Shown here: in pieces, positions 41,330 through 50,416 of the stretch
Layout: each line of letters opens with the position of its first letter
Position numbering within the stretch: position 1 is the first letter of the stretch
Assembly (NCBI GenBank): GCA_045631885.1
Contig: JAZQVN010000004.1
Span: forward strand, 1 to 50,532
Direction: 5' to 3'
DNA from: CAJOLV01 sp045631885
GTDB taxonomy: Bacteria; Bacillota_I; Bacilli_A; RFN20; CAG-826
DNA length: 50,532 nt
Program-made: the position numbers and the translations under genes
Notes under the pieces: model-generated
Told to the model about the DNA's origin: nothing
What the model saw: only the letters and a program-made list of their open reading frames with translations
The model's database searches: none

Positions 41330-43705
41330 ATGAAAAAACGTTCAATTATTTTCCCGGTGATGATTCTTTCATCTTTAATTTTAACAAGTTGTAATAATCA
41401 ACCAACTCCAGAACCAGTTGTGGAAGTTATTTCTTTAAAAGAAATAGTGGTCATCCCACCAAATAAATTAGAATACCGCGTTAATCAAGAACTTGATTTA
41501 TCTGGTATGGTTGTTAAAGCTATTTTTAGTGATGGAACAGTCACCGATTTAAAAGAAAACGAATATAAAGTTGAAGGTTTTGATTCTGATACTCCTGGAC
41601 AATGTACAGTAAATGTGTCTTATTCAAAAGATGGAGTGAGCAAATCATCTTCATTTGTCGTTTCTATTTTAGAAGATGAATACGTTCCAATGTCTTTATA
41701 TCAAAGCGATTCAAGACTTTATTTAACTTCTACAGAAGAAAAAGGCGCATATCCTTTAAAAACATATCGTCATAAAGAATTTGGTGATACCCCATATGTT
41801 GAAATGGGAGAATTATTAATTTCACTTATTCCTTTCCTTGAATATACACGTGATTTACAACAAGTCGGTAAAGGTGTTTACAAATTTGTGAGACCATCAG
41901 GAGATAAGAATGGTTCAATCTTATTTGATGTCAATGAACAAAAGATTACCATCACTAACGCGGCTGGTATCTACACTGATGTCTTTGGTGATAACAACGG
42001 CTTTGGTGATTTTGCTGCAGGCGCGAAAATCATTAGAGGCTCTTCTAAAACAAAAATCGTCAAAGAAGGTAAACCAAGAGTTATCGATTTAAAAGCGTAT
42101 GGTTATCGTATCGAAGAACAAGAAAATAGATTATATATTCCTGCTTCTTTAGCTAGTGGTTTATTATTCACTCCAGCGACATCTGGATTAACATATAACG
42201 GACACGATTATTTCGTCAGACAATCATTAGAAAATATCAATATTTTTCCTCTTGCTTTCTCAAGTAAGGAGGGTTTTGCTATGGTTTCTACTGGTGGAAC
42301 ACAAAAACAATTATATAAACCAGTCGCATTAAAAGCGGATACTGAAGCCTATCGTTATCAAGCTAAACTCAATGTTTCAAGCGCAGAAAATCCAATGGTT
42401 GATTTAGTTTTAAATAAAGATGGAACCGGCACCGCAAAGAGTACTGATAATCCACTCTTCCCGGCGGTTGATATGGCTATTAAATGGAGTAAAGATGGCG
42501 ACATTATTACCATGGATTTAGATCGATTAATGGGTGGAGACTCTCTTGGAGAAATCAGAAGAGTAAGAATTAGAACTGATGAATCATCTTACTTTGGTCA
42601 AACAAAACGTAGTGAAACTTTAGCCCAAGATAATTACCGTGGCATTTGCTTCGCTTTAGATTTAAATTTCGGTTTAAAAGGATTTAAAGAAATTACTACT
42701 TTTGATGAATATTTCACTGCGAAAGGTAGAAAAGAAGCATTATTATCCACTGACCCAGAAACATATCAAGATGCAGTAGCGAGATTTATCTTCACAGATT
42801 TTGATGAAATGCATTCTAATGCGATTGATCAATCTTACTTTGGTGATTTTGATGAATTAGCGTACTTCTCTGCGAAAGGTCAAGGTAGTGGAGATGTTAA
42901 AGGTTATCAAGGAGAAAGAACACAAAAATTCTATTCTGAACTCATTAGATTGAAACAAATCTACGATAAAAGTGAAAACGCGAGAGAGACTTATGAAGTC
43001 TATCAAAATACCGCGGTTCTCAAATTCGATACCTTCTATTATCGTGATTCTTTAGCCTATAATGACACATCTTATCAAACTGAGACTTATGAAAAAGCTC
43101 AACAAAGTTATTATAAAGCTTGGAGTAATAATGATACTTATAAAGCCTTCGCGATTGCCTTCAACGATATTCAAAAGAATGAAAACATTAAAAACATCGT
43201 TATCGATGTCGCGATGAACACTGGTGGAGAAGTAAGAGTGATGCCATTACTATCCGCTTTCTATAATAAAGATCCAAACATTATTGTTAAAAATAATATT
43301 GATGATTCTATCATTGATTTACATTATGAGGCTGACTTAGATGGAGACGGCACTTACGCGAGTGATACCGATACATTTGAAAACAAATACAACTTCTATT
43401 TCTTAACAGGTGGAGTGAGCTTCTCTTGTGGTAATGCTTTCCCAACGATGGCCAAGAATTCAAAGAAAGCGAAAGTCATTGGTGAATTATCCGCAGGTGG
43501 TAGCTGCATGGTTACAGCCTTTGTCACTATGGACGGCTTAACTTTCAATACATCATCACCATATCAATTCATGTTAGATAATTTCGATGGAACATATGTC
43601 TATAATGAAAATGGTGTCCCATTAGACAACCAATTAGATTTAGCAGATGGATTCAACATGGCTAAATTAACCACATTCATCAATAACTTAAATAGTGGTA
43701 ATTAG
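41330..43705 (+). CDS. Lipoprotein with Ig-like domain and S41-type peptidase domain
   Basis: A 791-residue surface lipoprotein. The lipobox is LILTSC (Cys21). A bacterial Ig-like domain (Big_3-like, 'FSDGTVTDLKENEYKVEGFD') covers about residues 38-118. The last third resembles the S41 (tail-specific) peptidase core: 'NIVIDVAMNTGGEVRVMPLL' and the nucleophile Ser in LTGGVSFSCGNAFP, then 'GELSAGGSCMVTAF'. No PDZ domain is visible between, unlike CtpA. It probably cleaves proteins at the outer face of the membrane. A promoter with TATAAT (41297) and a GAGGTA site precedes it. Confidence 0.82.
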   Translation: MKKRSIIFPVMILSSLILTSCNNQPTPEPVVEVISLKEIVVIPPNKLEYRVNQELDLSGMVVKAIFSDGTVTDLKENEYKVEGFDSDTPGQCTVNVSYSKDGVSKSSSFVVSILEDEYVPMSLYQSDSRLYLTSTEEKGAYPLKTYRHKEFGDTPYVEMGELLISLIPFLEYTRDLQQVGKGVYKFVRPSGDKNGSILFDVNEQKITITNAAGIYTDVFGDNNGFGDFAAGAKIIRGSSKTKIVKEGKPRVIDLKAYGYRIEEQENRLYIPASLASGLLFTPATSGLTYNGHDYFVRQSLENINIFPLAFSSKEGFAMVSTGGTQKQLYKPVALKADTEAYRYQAKLNVSSAENPMVDLVLNKDGTGTAKSTDNPLFPAVDMAIKWSKDGDIITMDLDRLMGGDSLGEIRRVRIRTDESSYFGQTKRSETLAQDNYRGICFALDLNFGLKGFKEITTFDEYFTAKGRKEALLSTDPETYQDAVARFIFTDFDEMHSNAIDQSYFGDFDELAYFSAKGQGSGDVKGYQGERTQKFYSELIRLKQIYDKSENARETYEVYQNTAVLKFDTFYYRDSLAYNDTSYQTETYEKAQQSYYKAWSNNDTYKAFAIAFNDIQKNENIKNIVIDVAMNTGGEVRVMPLLSAFYNKDPNIIVKNNIDDSIIDLHYEADLDGDGTYASDTDTFENKYNFYFLTGGVSFSCGNAFPTMAKNSKKAKVIGELSAGGSCMVTAFVTMDGLTFNTSSPYQFMLDNFDGTYVYNENGVPLDNQLDLADGFNMAKLTTFINNLNSGN

Positions 43706-43707
43706 AG

Positions 43708-44505
43708 TTATTTACTTTGTAAAATCTTCTTAATAATTCTATTTTGCCAAGATTTTGGTAACAAATTTAATAGGAGCAAGCCTTTGTTCCTATTTATTTT
43801 ATAAACGTATTTTGGTCTTTTCTTGATAGATGCTTTATAAATCAAATTAGCAATCTTATCTGGAGATATTTTCTTACTCTCCACAGAATTAACAACATCG
43901 TTAAATTTCTTCGCGTTATATTGATAGTGAGTAGTGGAACCGGTGAAGTTTTCTAATCTATTTGTCGATACTTCGATTAATCCAGTATCCACTGCGCCTG
44001 GTCTAATAAGGATGACTTTATAGCCTAATAACTGTAATTCCATTCTTAAGGAATAGGCATATTTCTCAATCGTCGATTTAGTAATCGCATATAAACCAGT
44101 AAATGGTAGAGGATCTAATGGGGCTAATTCAGAAGAAACCATAATGATTCTTCCACCTTCTTTTAATAGAGGTATGAAAGTTTTATTAACTCGATAAATG
44201 GAAAAGACATTGATGTTAAATATCTTGATGAAATCTTCTTCACTTATCTCAATTAATGAATTTAAATCATAGATTCCCGCGGCATTGATAATTAAATCTA
44301 ATTTATCCATTTTGATTAATCGATAAGCGGATTCAACTTCTTCAATTTTGGTTAAATCGGTTTTAACGAAAATAAAATTATCAAAATCCACGAGTGGATC
44401 TCTAATATCTAAACCATAAACTTTATATCCAAAAGAAAGATATTTCTTCGCGGTGGCTAAACCCATGCCACCTGAAACGCCTGTGATTAATATTACTTTG
44501 TCCAT
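43708..44505 (-). CDS. Short-chain dehydrogenase/reductase
   Basis: A 265-residue classical SDR. The NAD(P)-binding motif is ITGVSGGMGLA, followed by NAAG, the catalytic Ser in MVSSEL, and Tyr/Lys in YAITKS. The C-terminus is basic and hydrophobic. Asp after the second strand (GLDIRD) suggests NAD(H) preference. The substrate is unknown. It is transcribed towards the S41 lipoprotein gene, the two stops being 2 bp apart. Confidence 0.88.
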   Translation of the reverse strand: MDKVILITGVSGGMGLATAKKYLSFGYKVYGLDIRDPLVDFDNFIFVKTDLTKIEEVESAYRLIKMDKLDLIINAAGIYDLNSLIEISEEDFIKIFNINVFSIYRVNKTFIPLLKEGGRIIMVSSELAPLDPLPFTGLYAITKSTIEKYAYSLRMELQLLGYKVILIRPGAVDTGLIEVSTNRLENFTGSTTHYQYNAKKFNDVVNSVESKKISPDKIANLIYKASIKKRPKYVYKINRNKGLLLLNLLPKSWQNRIIKKILQSK

Positions 44506-44535
44506 ACAAATATTATTTTACATTTGTTTATAGTA

Positions 44536-44568
44536 AGAAAAAAGCGACTTTATGATAAGCCGCTTTTC
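44536..44568 (-). terminator. Rho-independent terminator
   Basis: On the minus strand AAAAGCGGC-TTATCATAAA-GTCGCTTTTTT, ending the gene at 44585-45874. Confidence 0.8.
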
Positions 44569-44584
44569 TATGAAAAGAATTATA

Positions 44585-45874
44585 TTAATCTTCTTTATCA
44601 GATTTAATTGATGAAGCGAATTTGCCTGCTTTGGCGCCTTTGGAGTTTCTAATTAAGGCAGTGGCACCTTGATTCTTTGTTAAGACTTCTAAGGCCGCTT
44701 CAGCTTCTTTCTTTGTCTTAAAGAGTTTAACAGCTTTTTGTCCTCCGACAAATGTGATTGCCCACATGCCGTCTTCTTTTCTCTTTGTTAAGTGATAGAC
44801 TTTTGTACCGCCATCCGCTTTTGCAGGAGCAGCTTCTTTCACTTCTTTCTTTGGAGCTGGGGCTGGTTTTTTCTCAACGGGCTTTTTCTCCGCTGGTTTC
44901 TTTTCAGCAGGTTTCTTCTCTGCAGGTTTTTTAGCAGGAGCAGGTTTCTTTTCTACTGGTTTCTTTTCAACCTTTGGTGCAGGTTCTTCTTTAACCTCTT
45001 CTACTTCCTCTTCTTCATCGACATATTCATCTTGAACTTCGACTGGGTCAACTTCTTCCTCTTCTTGAGGTTCTTCTTCAACTAATTCCTCTGCAGGAGC
45101 AGGTTCTTCTTGAGGAGCTGGCTCTTCTTTAACAGGTTCTTCTGCTGGTTGTTCTTCTTGAGGTTGTTCCTCGTTATTTTCTTCATTTGATTCGGAAACT
45201 GCAGCATTTTCCTTGTAATATGCTTTATTTAACGCTCTATTGATAAGCCATAAGAAGATGGAAATAAGTAAAGCTGCAACAACTGCAACTCCTGCGACAA
45301 CGATCGCACCGACTAAGTTATTTTCTGCGCCGAATAAGTTGTACCAATCGTGATTATAATCAACATCTAAAAGTTTAATAAAGATATTGATAATATAGAA
45401 AGCAAAATAACCTAATGTTGGTAACATTGATAAGAAGTTAACTGGGAATTTCGCTTTTTCTGAATGATCGAAGAATAAGAAGGAAATTAATGATAATGCT
45501 GGAACTAATAAAACTAAGAAGAATGCTGAATTTGTAAATGAAAAATCTCCAAATTGAGCTGGGATGTTCCAACTATTATCTTTGGCTAAATAGATTCCAC
45601 AGAATCCTAATACCACTAACGCGGTTGTAGTGCCCATTAATTTTAAGACATAAGCAAATTTACTTAATTTTTTACCTTTTGCGATGCCTGCAATATTAAA
45701 TGGGATACATATTAAGGCGAAAATAGCTAATAATCCGCCTCCGAGAATGTCTAATCTTGGGAATTGTTGTAATAAAGAATTTCCGACTACAACAAATAAG
45801 GCATAAATAACTAAGCCAATAATGGCTAAGTTAAATATAAGAGAGAAGACATTTAATATACGTGCTTTTTTCAT
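44585..45874 (-). CDS. Membrane protein with Lys/Pro/Glu-rich repeats and C-terminal DUF2188 domain
   Basis: A 429-residue protein. Six hydrophobic helices occupy the first ~215 residues. A long low-complexity acidic region follows (EEQPQEEQPAEEPVKEEPAP), then a basic PAEKKPAEKKP repeat, and finally a ~55-residue DUF2188 domain (KVYHLTKRKEDGMWAITFVG, then 'KKEAEAALEVL'). The acid-then-base spacer would form an extended arm tethering DUF2188, whose function is unknown, to the membrane. It is a single gene with a terminator at 44536-44568. Confidence 0.75.
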   Translation of the reverse strand: MKKARILNVFSLIFNLAIIGLVIYALFVVVGNSLLQQFPRLDILGGGLLAIFALICIPFNIAGIAKGKKLSKFAYVLKLMGTTTALVVLGFCGIYLAKDNSWNIPAQFGDFSFTNSAFFLVLLVPALSLISFLFFDHSEKAKFPVNFLSMLPTLGYFAFYIINIFIKLLDVDYNHDWYNLFGAENNLVGAIVVAGVAVVAALLISIFLWLINRALNKAYYKENAAVSESNEENNEEQPQEEQPAEEPVKEEPAPQEEPAPAEELVEEEPQEEEEVDPVEVQDEYVDEEEEVEEVKEEPAPKVEKKPVEKKPAPAKKPAEKKPAEKKPAEKKPVEKKPAPAPKKEVKEAAPAKADGGTKVYHLTKRKEDGMWAITFVGGQKAVKLFKTKKEAEAALEVLTKNQGATALIRNSKGAKAGKFASSIKSDKED

Positions 45875-46040
45875 AATAAAACTCCAATCCTACACAATAT
45901 ATTACAGGAATTATTTTATTTTGGAAAAATATTTTAGTTAACATAGTTAATTTTGTATAATGGAAAAGTACATAATAAAAACCACTCATTAAAGAGTGAG
46001 TTGTGGTAATATTGAAAAACAGGAAAAAGGAGGATTAAAT

Positions 46041-46478
46041 ATGCCAGTTTGTCGTCATTGTGGAACTCGTATTACAAAATTTGATAAAGACAGATGCCCT
46101 GTCTGCGGTGAGTTAAATCCTTTACAAGATGTGAATAGTGATACCGTTGAAATCACTAGTGAAATAGATTTATCAAAAGGTGCTTTTGCTGATTTTAAAC
46201 CAAGAAAGAGAAAGACATTCTTAATTTTAGCCTGCACAATTGGCTGGTTAGGTGCTCATATGTTCTATCTCGGAAGTAAAAAACCTGGTTTAATTTGGTT
46301 AATATCTAATGTCGTATTTATGGCAGGAGCGTTCTCTTTGTTATTCTTTGTCATGAATAGTTTAATTCTTGGAATTATTGTTCCATTACTTATTGTTTAC
46401 GCGATTAATGTTGGTTTAGCTATTTGGTTATATAAGAATCCAACATTAAAAGACGCTGATGGGAATTTATTAAGATAA
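46041..46478 (+). CDS. Zinc-ribbon TM2-domain membrane protein
   Basis: A 145-residue protein. The ATG at 46041 follows AAAGGAGG; the frame extends 15 codons further up without a site. An N-terminal zinc ribbon (CRHCGTRITKFDKDRCPVCG) precedes a TM2-like pair of membrane helices with 'LGAHMFYLGSKKPGLIWLIS' and a third hydrophobic segment. TM2 proteins are of unknown role. It is the first gene of a run continuing with rsmE after one base and then two further genes. Confidence 0.75.
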   Translation: MPVCRHCGTRITKFDKDRCPVCGELNPLQDVNSDTVEITSEIDLSKGAFADFKPRKRKTFLILACTIGWLGAHMFYLGSKKPGLIWLISNVVFMAGAFSLLFFVMNSLILGIIVPLLIVYAINVGLAIWLYKNPTLKDADGNLLR

Positions 46479-46479
46479 A

Positions 46480-47184
46480 ATGCAACGTTATTTCGCTGAA
46501 TTAATTGATAATCAAATAAGATTAAGTGATGATGACATCCATCATATTATTCACGTGATGAGGATGAAAGTCGGTAATCACTTTGAAATAGTGGTTAATC
46601 AGAAACTCTATTTATGCGAAATAACTAATCTATCTCCTTTATCTTTTAATAAAGAAATTAAAGAAGAAGATGTCGAGATTAAAACAGATATTACCTTATT
46701 CTTTGCTTTAGCAAAAGGTGATAAAATTGACTTAGTCATTCAAAAAGCCACTGAATTAGGTGTTCATAAAATCGTCTTATTCAAAAGTAAGAGATGTGTT
46801 GTTAACTTCGATAACAAAGACATCGACAAGAAATTAAGTAGATATAAAAAGATCGCTAAAGAAGCTAGCGAACAATGTCATCGCTTAATTGTTCCAGAAA
46901 TATTAGGAGTAGTGGATATCAATAAAATTGACTCCTATTTAGAAGAAGTAAATTTATTAGCGTATGAAAAAGAAGCTGGCAACACGACTAATTCATTCAA
47001 CATTGATAAAAACACAAAAAGCGTATCAGTGATGATTGGTAGTGAAGGTGGATTTGAAGAGGAAGAAGTTAAATTATTAACGGAAAAAGGATTTAAAACC
47101 ATTTCATTAGGAAAAAGAATATTAAGATGTGAGACTGCGGCGATATATGCCTTAAGCGTTCTCGCTTATGAATTAGAAAAGTAA
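46480..47184 (+). CDS. rsmE: 16S rRNA (uracil(1498)-N(3))-methyltransferase
   Basis: Methylates U1498 of 16S rRNA using SAM. The 234-residue length is normal. An N-terminal PUA-like domain contains 'LSDDDIHHIIHVMRMKVGNH'. The SPOUT knot domain contains 'KATELGVHKIVLFKSKRCV', 'IGSEGGFEEEEV' and 'LGKRILRCETAAIYAL', all diagnostic of RsmE. It starts one base after the TM2 gene and is followed 1 bp later by an uncharacterised gene, so these are co-transcribed. Confidence 0.93.
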   Translation: MQRYFAELIDNQIRLSDDDIHHIIHVMRMKVGNHFEIVVNQKLYLCEITNLSPLSFNKEIKEEDVEIKTDITLFFALAKGDKIDLVIQKATELGVHKIVLFKSKRCVVNFDNKDIDKKLSRYKKIAKEASEQCHRLIVPEILGVVDINKIDSYLEEVNLLAYEKEAGNTTNSFNIDKNTKSVSVMIGSEGGFEEEEVKLLTEKGFKTISLGKRILRCETAAIYALSVLAYELEK

Positions 47185-47185
47185 T

Positions 47186-47962
47186 ATGAAACTATTTGAC
47201 TTTTTAGAAAAAAACCAGAAGAAGAGAAAGACATTCGCGAAGAGTGAAGACTACAAATTCTATTCAAAGAATAGAAGTCTTTTAGCTAAACTCCCTCAGT
47301 TCTCTTATCTTTCTAGTGGAAAAGAAAGTGACTTTAGAATCATTAGAGCCAATATCGTTATCCATGGTTTGATCAATAAACAAATCATTGAAGAAGAAGT
47401 GAAGAACTTAGTTAAATATACCGAAAGTCATCAAATCTTAACTCATGAAGATTTCGTCGAAACATTAAAAGAAAGAATTATTACCAACCCATTCTTAGAT
47501 GAAAAAGAAGGAAGAATCTATATTCCTTTCTTCCCAAAATCTATTAACTCTTTATATTTAAATGAACCAGAAAAATTAAATGAATACCCATATACTGATT
47601 TACTCAGATCATATACTGGTTTATTAATTGATCCATTTGACACTTATGGTGGTGAATTGTATAACACTCACTTCACTCGTTTAGTGAAAGTTGATAGCTA
47701 TAAAAACGTCACCGCTTTCTTCCATTATGACTCATTAGCCATCTATTTGATTAATGATGAAGGAAGGTTAGATGGTAAAGTGGTCTTATTCGATAAGTAT
47801 ATGAAGAAGGTAACAACCACTCACATGCTTGAAAGAATTAGACCAGTCGTTAAAGCGTATTTTGATAATGATAAGAAGGGTTTTATCGAAAAACTCGCTC
47901 AAAACTCCCTTATTTCTAACAAAATGCTCTTCAAGTTATCTCATAAATTTGGTTTTCAATAA
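47186..47962 (+). CDS. Conserved hypothetical protein in the rsmE-mtaB operon
   Basis: A 258-residue soluble protein I do not recognise. The first ~30 residues are strongly basic; the middle has 'IYIPFFPKSINSLYLNEPEK' and 'DLLRSYTGLLIDPFDTYGG', which look like a folded enzyme or binding domain without known catalytic motifs. Its start is 1 bp after rsmE and its stop overlaps the mtaB ATG, so expression is tightly coupled to two RNA-modification genes. A role linked to translation is a guess from context only. Confidence 0.55.
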   Translation: MKLFDFLEKNQKKRKTFAKSEDYKFYSKNRSLLAKLPQFSYLSSGKESDFRIIRANIVIHGLINKQIIEEEVKNLVKYTESHQILTHEDFVETLKERIITNPFLDEKEGRIYIPFFPKSINSLYLNEPEKLNEYPYTDLLRSYTGLLIDPFDTYGGELYNTHFTRLVKVDSYKNVTAFFHYDSLAIYLINDEGRLDGKVVLFDKYMKKVTTTHMLERIRPVVKAYFDNDKKGFIEKLAQNSLISNKMLFKLSHKFGFQ

Positions 47963-49236
47963 TGACATATTTTATCTTCTCTCTTGGCTGTAAAGTCAAC
48001 TCTTATGAATGTTCATCTCTAGCCTCTTTACTTAGAAAAAGAGGTTATTTTGAAGATAGAGAAAATCCTGATGTCGTTATTATCAATACCTGCTCTGTAA
48101 CAGCGACTGCAGATCAAAAAAGCCGTCAGCATATTCGTAAGTTTCAAAACCTTTATCCAAAGGCGATTATTGTCGTGATGGGTTGCTACTCTCAAGGTAA
48201 TTCCAAATTCATCGCTGAAGACATTAAAGCGGATATCATCGTGGGAACTTCTCACAGAAAAGACATCCCTGATTTAATTGAACAGTTTAATAACTACCAT
48301 CAACAAATTGTGATGGTGGATAAAAACGCCAGAACGATGTGTTATGAAGAATTAGGTGTCACTTCTTATAGCGAGAACACACGTGCATATTTAAAAATTC
48401 AAGATGGATGCAATAACTTCTGTTCATATTGTTTGATACCGATTAGAAGAGGCGTCTCTCGTTCTAGGAAGAAGGAAGATGTTTTAGAGGAAGCTAAATA
48501 TCTGATTGAACAAGGTTATCAAGAAATCGTTTTAACTGGAATCGATGTATCTAGTTATGGAAAAGATTTGGGTGACTATTCATTTACTGATTTAGTAAAA
48601 GACTTATTATCTTTAGATAAATTACCATCATTAAGAATTTCTTCTATTGAAGCGGGCGATATGTCTACTGAATTAATTGAGTTATATAAAACTAGTGATA
48701 AATTAGCGAAGCATATGCATATCCCATTACAAAGCGGTTCCAAAACAGTGATGGAAAGAATGCATCGTAAATACACAAAAGAACAATTCTTATCAAAGAT
48801 AAAACTATTAAGAAAAGCTTGTCCAGATATTATGATCTCTACAGATGTCATCACTGGATTTGTTGGGGAAACCGATGAAGAATTCTTAGAAACACGCAAC
48901 TTCATCATTGAATGCGGCTTCAATCAATTACATGTGTTCCCATTCTCTCCACGAAGTGGAACAATCGCTTATTCAATGCCGAATCAAGTTGATGGAAAGA
49001 TCAAAAAAGAAAGAACAAATAACTTATTAGAATTATCTAAAGAGTTATGGAATAAATATGTTGAAAGATTCTTAAATAAGAATATTAAAGTTCTCGTTGA
49101 GAAATACGACGAGAAAAGAAAAGTGAATCTTGGTCATACATCTAACTATATTGAAGTTGAAATTCCTTCGGAAGAAGGAAAAGTTGGACAGCTTATAGAG
49201 GTAAAACTAGAAAAAAGTATGATTGTATCTAAATAA
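47962..49236 (+). CDS. mtaB: tRNA t6A37 methylthiotransferase MtaB
   Basis: A radical SAM methylthiotransferase that turns t6A37 of tRNA into ms2t6A. The 424 residues show the N-terminal UPF0004 domain with three cluster cysteines (SLGCKVN, NTCSVT, MGCYSQG), the radical SAM motif CNNFCSYC, and a short TRAM domain at the end. 'HIPLQSGSKTVMERMHRKYT' is typical. These features separate it poorly from MiaB, but the short length and SLGCKVNSYE start fit MtaB. It overlaps the preceding gene by one base. Confidence 0.9.
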   Translation: MTYFIFSLGCKVNSYECSSLASLLRKRGYFEDRENPDVVIINTCSVTATADQKSRQHIRKFQNLYPKAIIVVMGCYSQGNSKFIAEDIKADIIVGTSHRKDIPDLIEQFNNYHQQIVMVDKNARTMCYEELGVTSYSENTRAYLKIQDGCNNFCSYCLIPIRRGVSRSRKKEDVLEEAKYLIEQGYQEIVLTGIDVSSYGKDLGDYSFTDLVKDLLSLDKLPSLRISSIEAGDMSTELIELYKTSDKLAKHMHIPLQSGSKTVMERMHRKYTKEQFLSKIKLLRKACPDIMISTDVITGFVGETDEEFLETRNFIIECGFNQLHVFPFSPRSGTIAYSMPNQVDGKIKKERTNNLLELSKELWNKYVERFLNKNIKVLVEKYDEKRKVNLGHTSNYIEVEIPSEEGKVGQLIEVKLEKSMIVSK

Positions 49237-49270
49237 AACAGTGTTTTCCTAGAACTTGTCCCAATTATTA

Positions 49271-49299
49271 TTGACTAAAAAATCAATAATTCATATAAT
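49271..49299 (+). promoter_or_regulatory. rpmF promoter
   Basis: TTGACT (49271-49276), 17 bp, TATAAT (49294-49299), then AGGAGG ahead of the ATG. Confidence 0.8.
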
Positions 49300-49328
49300 T
49301 AGACACGTTGCAATAGGAGGACACTATT

Positions 49329-49589
49329 ATGGCAGTTCCACAAAGAAGAATTAGCAAAACAAGAAAAAGATTAAGAAGAACACACTTCAAATTAGAAGTC
49401 TCCGGATTAGTCACATGCCCACAATGTGGTGAAATGATTAAATCCCATAGAGTTTGCCCAAAATGTGGCTATTATGCTGGCAAAGCGACTTATGTCGATG
49501 GCAAAGTTGTCAAAGAAGAACAAGTTAAGAAAGCCGCTGCTACAGGTAAGAAATCAACTCGTAGAGCTCCTAAAGAAGCGAAAAAATAA
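49329..49589 (+). CDS. rpmF: 50S ribosomal protein L32
   Basis: Starts MAVPQRRISKTRKRLRRTHF, the classic L32 N-terminus, and has the zinc knuckle CPQCGE / CPKCGYY, so it is the zinc-binding (C+) form. It is 86 residues, against about 57-60 for most L32; the extra ~25 residues form a basic Ala/Lys tail. The usual upstream partner (DUF177, yceD) is absent and the gene has its own strong promoter. It ends in a terminator. Confidence 0.95.
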   Translation: MAVPQRRISKTRKRLRRTHFKLEVSGLVTCPQCGEMIKSHRVCPKCGYYAGKATYVDGKVVKEEQVKKAAATGKKSTRRAPKEAKK

Positions 49590-49617
49590 TAGAGGTCGAA
49601 AGACCTTTATTTTTTTG
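49589..49617 (+). terminator. Rho-independent terminator
   Basis: AGGTC-GAAA-GACCT hairpin followed by a T-rich run after rpmF. Confidence 0.85.
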
Positions 49618-49645
49618 CTATTATAAGAGAAGGAGATTTATAAAT

Positions 49646-50281
49646 ATGTCATACAATAAATTAATCGACCACACCTTGTTGAAACAAGATGCGACACCAG
49701 AACAAATTATTAAACTTTGTGAAGAAGCAAAAGAATTTGGTTTTATGAGCGTTTGTGTGAACCCAGCTTATGTTCCACTTGCCGCGGAATGCTTAAAAGG
49801 TTCTTCTGTTAAAGTTTGTACAGTTATTGGCTTCCCATTAGGAATGAATTTAACTAGAACTAAAGTTGAAGAAGCTGAATTAGCTATTAAAGAAGGCGCT
49901 GATGAAATCGATATGGTTATCAATGTCGGTATGCTCAAAGCCGGACATGATCAATTTGTCGAAGAAGAAATCCGCGAATTAAAAGCAGTCGCAGGTAGCA
50001 AAGTCTTAAAAGTTATTATCGAAACATGCTTATTAACTGATGAAGAAAAAGTGAGAGCGTGCCAATTATCTAAAGAAGCAGGTGCAGACTTCGTTAAAAC
50101 ATCTACTGGCTTCTCTACTGGTGGTGCTAATGCACACGATGTCAAACTCATGAGAGAGACAGTTGGGCCAGAAATGGGTGTTAAAGCTTCTGGTGGTGTG
50201 AGAACTCATGAAGATCTTCTCGCGATGGTGGAAGCTGGTGCGAATAGAATTGGTACTTCTAACGGCACAAAGATTATCTAA
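49646..50281 (+). CDS. deoC: Deoxyribose-phosphate aldolase
   Basis: Cleaves 2-deoxyribose 5-phosphate to glyceraldehyde 3-phosphate and acetaldehyde. The 211 residues show 'IDHTLLKQDATPEQI', 'EIDMVINVGMLKAG', the Schiff-base Lys in VLKVIIETCLL, and the second Lys in 'GVKASGGVRTHEDL'. The C-terminus ends GTSNGTKII and lacks the Tyr-containing tail of longer homologues. AAGGAG precedes the ATG. It completes deoxynucleoside breakdown with DeoD at 12.6 kb. A terminator follows at 50304. Confidence 0.94.
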   Translation: MSYNKLIDHTLLKQDATPEQIIKLCEEAKEFGFMSVCVNPAYVPLAAECLKGSSVKVCTVIGFPLGMNLTRTKVEEAELAIKEGADEIDMVINVGMLKAGHDQFVEEEIRELKAVAGSKVLKVIIETCLLTDEEKVRACQLSKEAGADFVKTSTGFSTGGANAHDVKLMRETVGPEMGVKASGGVRTHEDLLAMVEAGANRIGTSNGTKII

Positions 50282-50303
50282 GTATTTATTATATAAATAA
50301 GCT

Positions 50304-50330
50304 TAAGGAAGATTTGTTTCTTCCTTTTTC
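50304..50330 (+). terminator. Rho-independent terminator
   Basis: AGGAAGA / TCTTCCT-type hairpin followed by T-rich sequence after deoC. Confidence 0.7.
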
Positions 50331-50416
50331 TTTGTCCCATTTACATTTTATAGTTGCAAAAATGTTTTTAAACGCGTATAGTATATCATGCGTAATCGCT
50401 GAAGGAGGTGAAAGGC

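Noticed and set aside
44792..45085. Plus-strand frame of 97 codons rich in Phe, Leu and Arg
   Set aside because: It is the mirror of the Lys/Pro/Glu repeats of the minus-strand DUF2188 protein gene and has no ribosome binding site.
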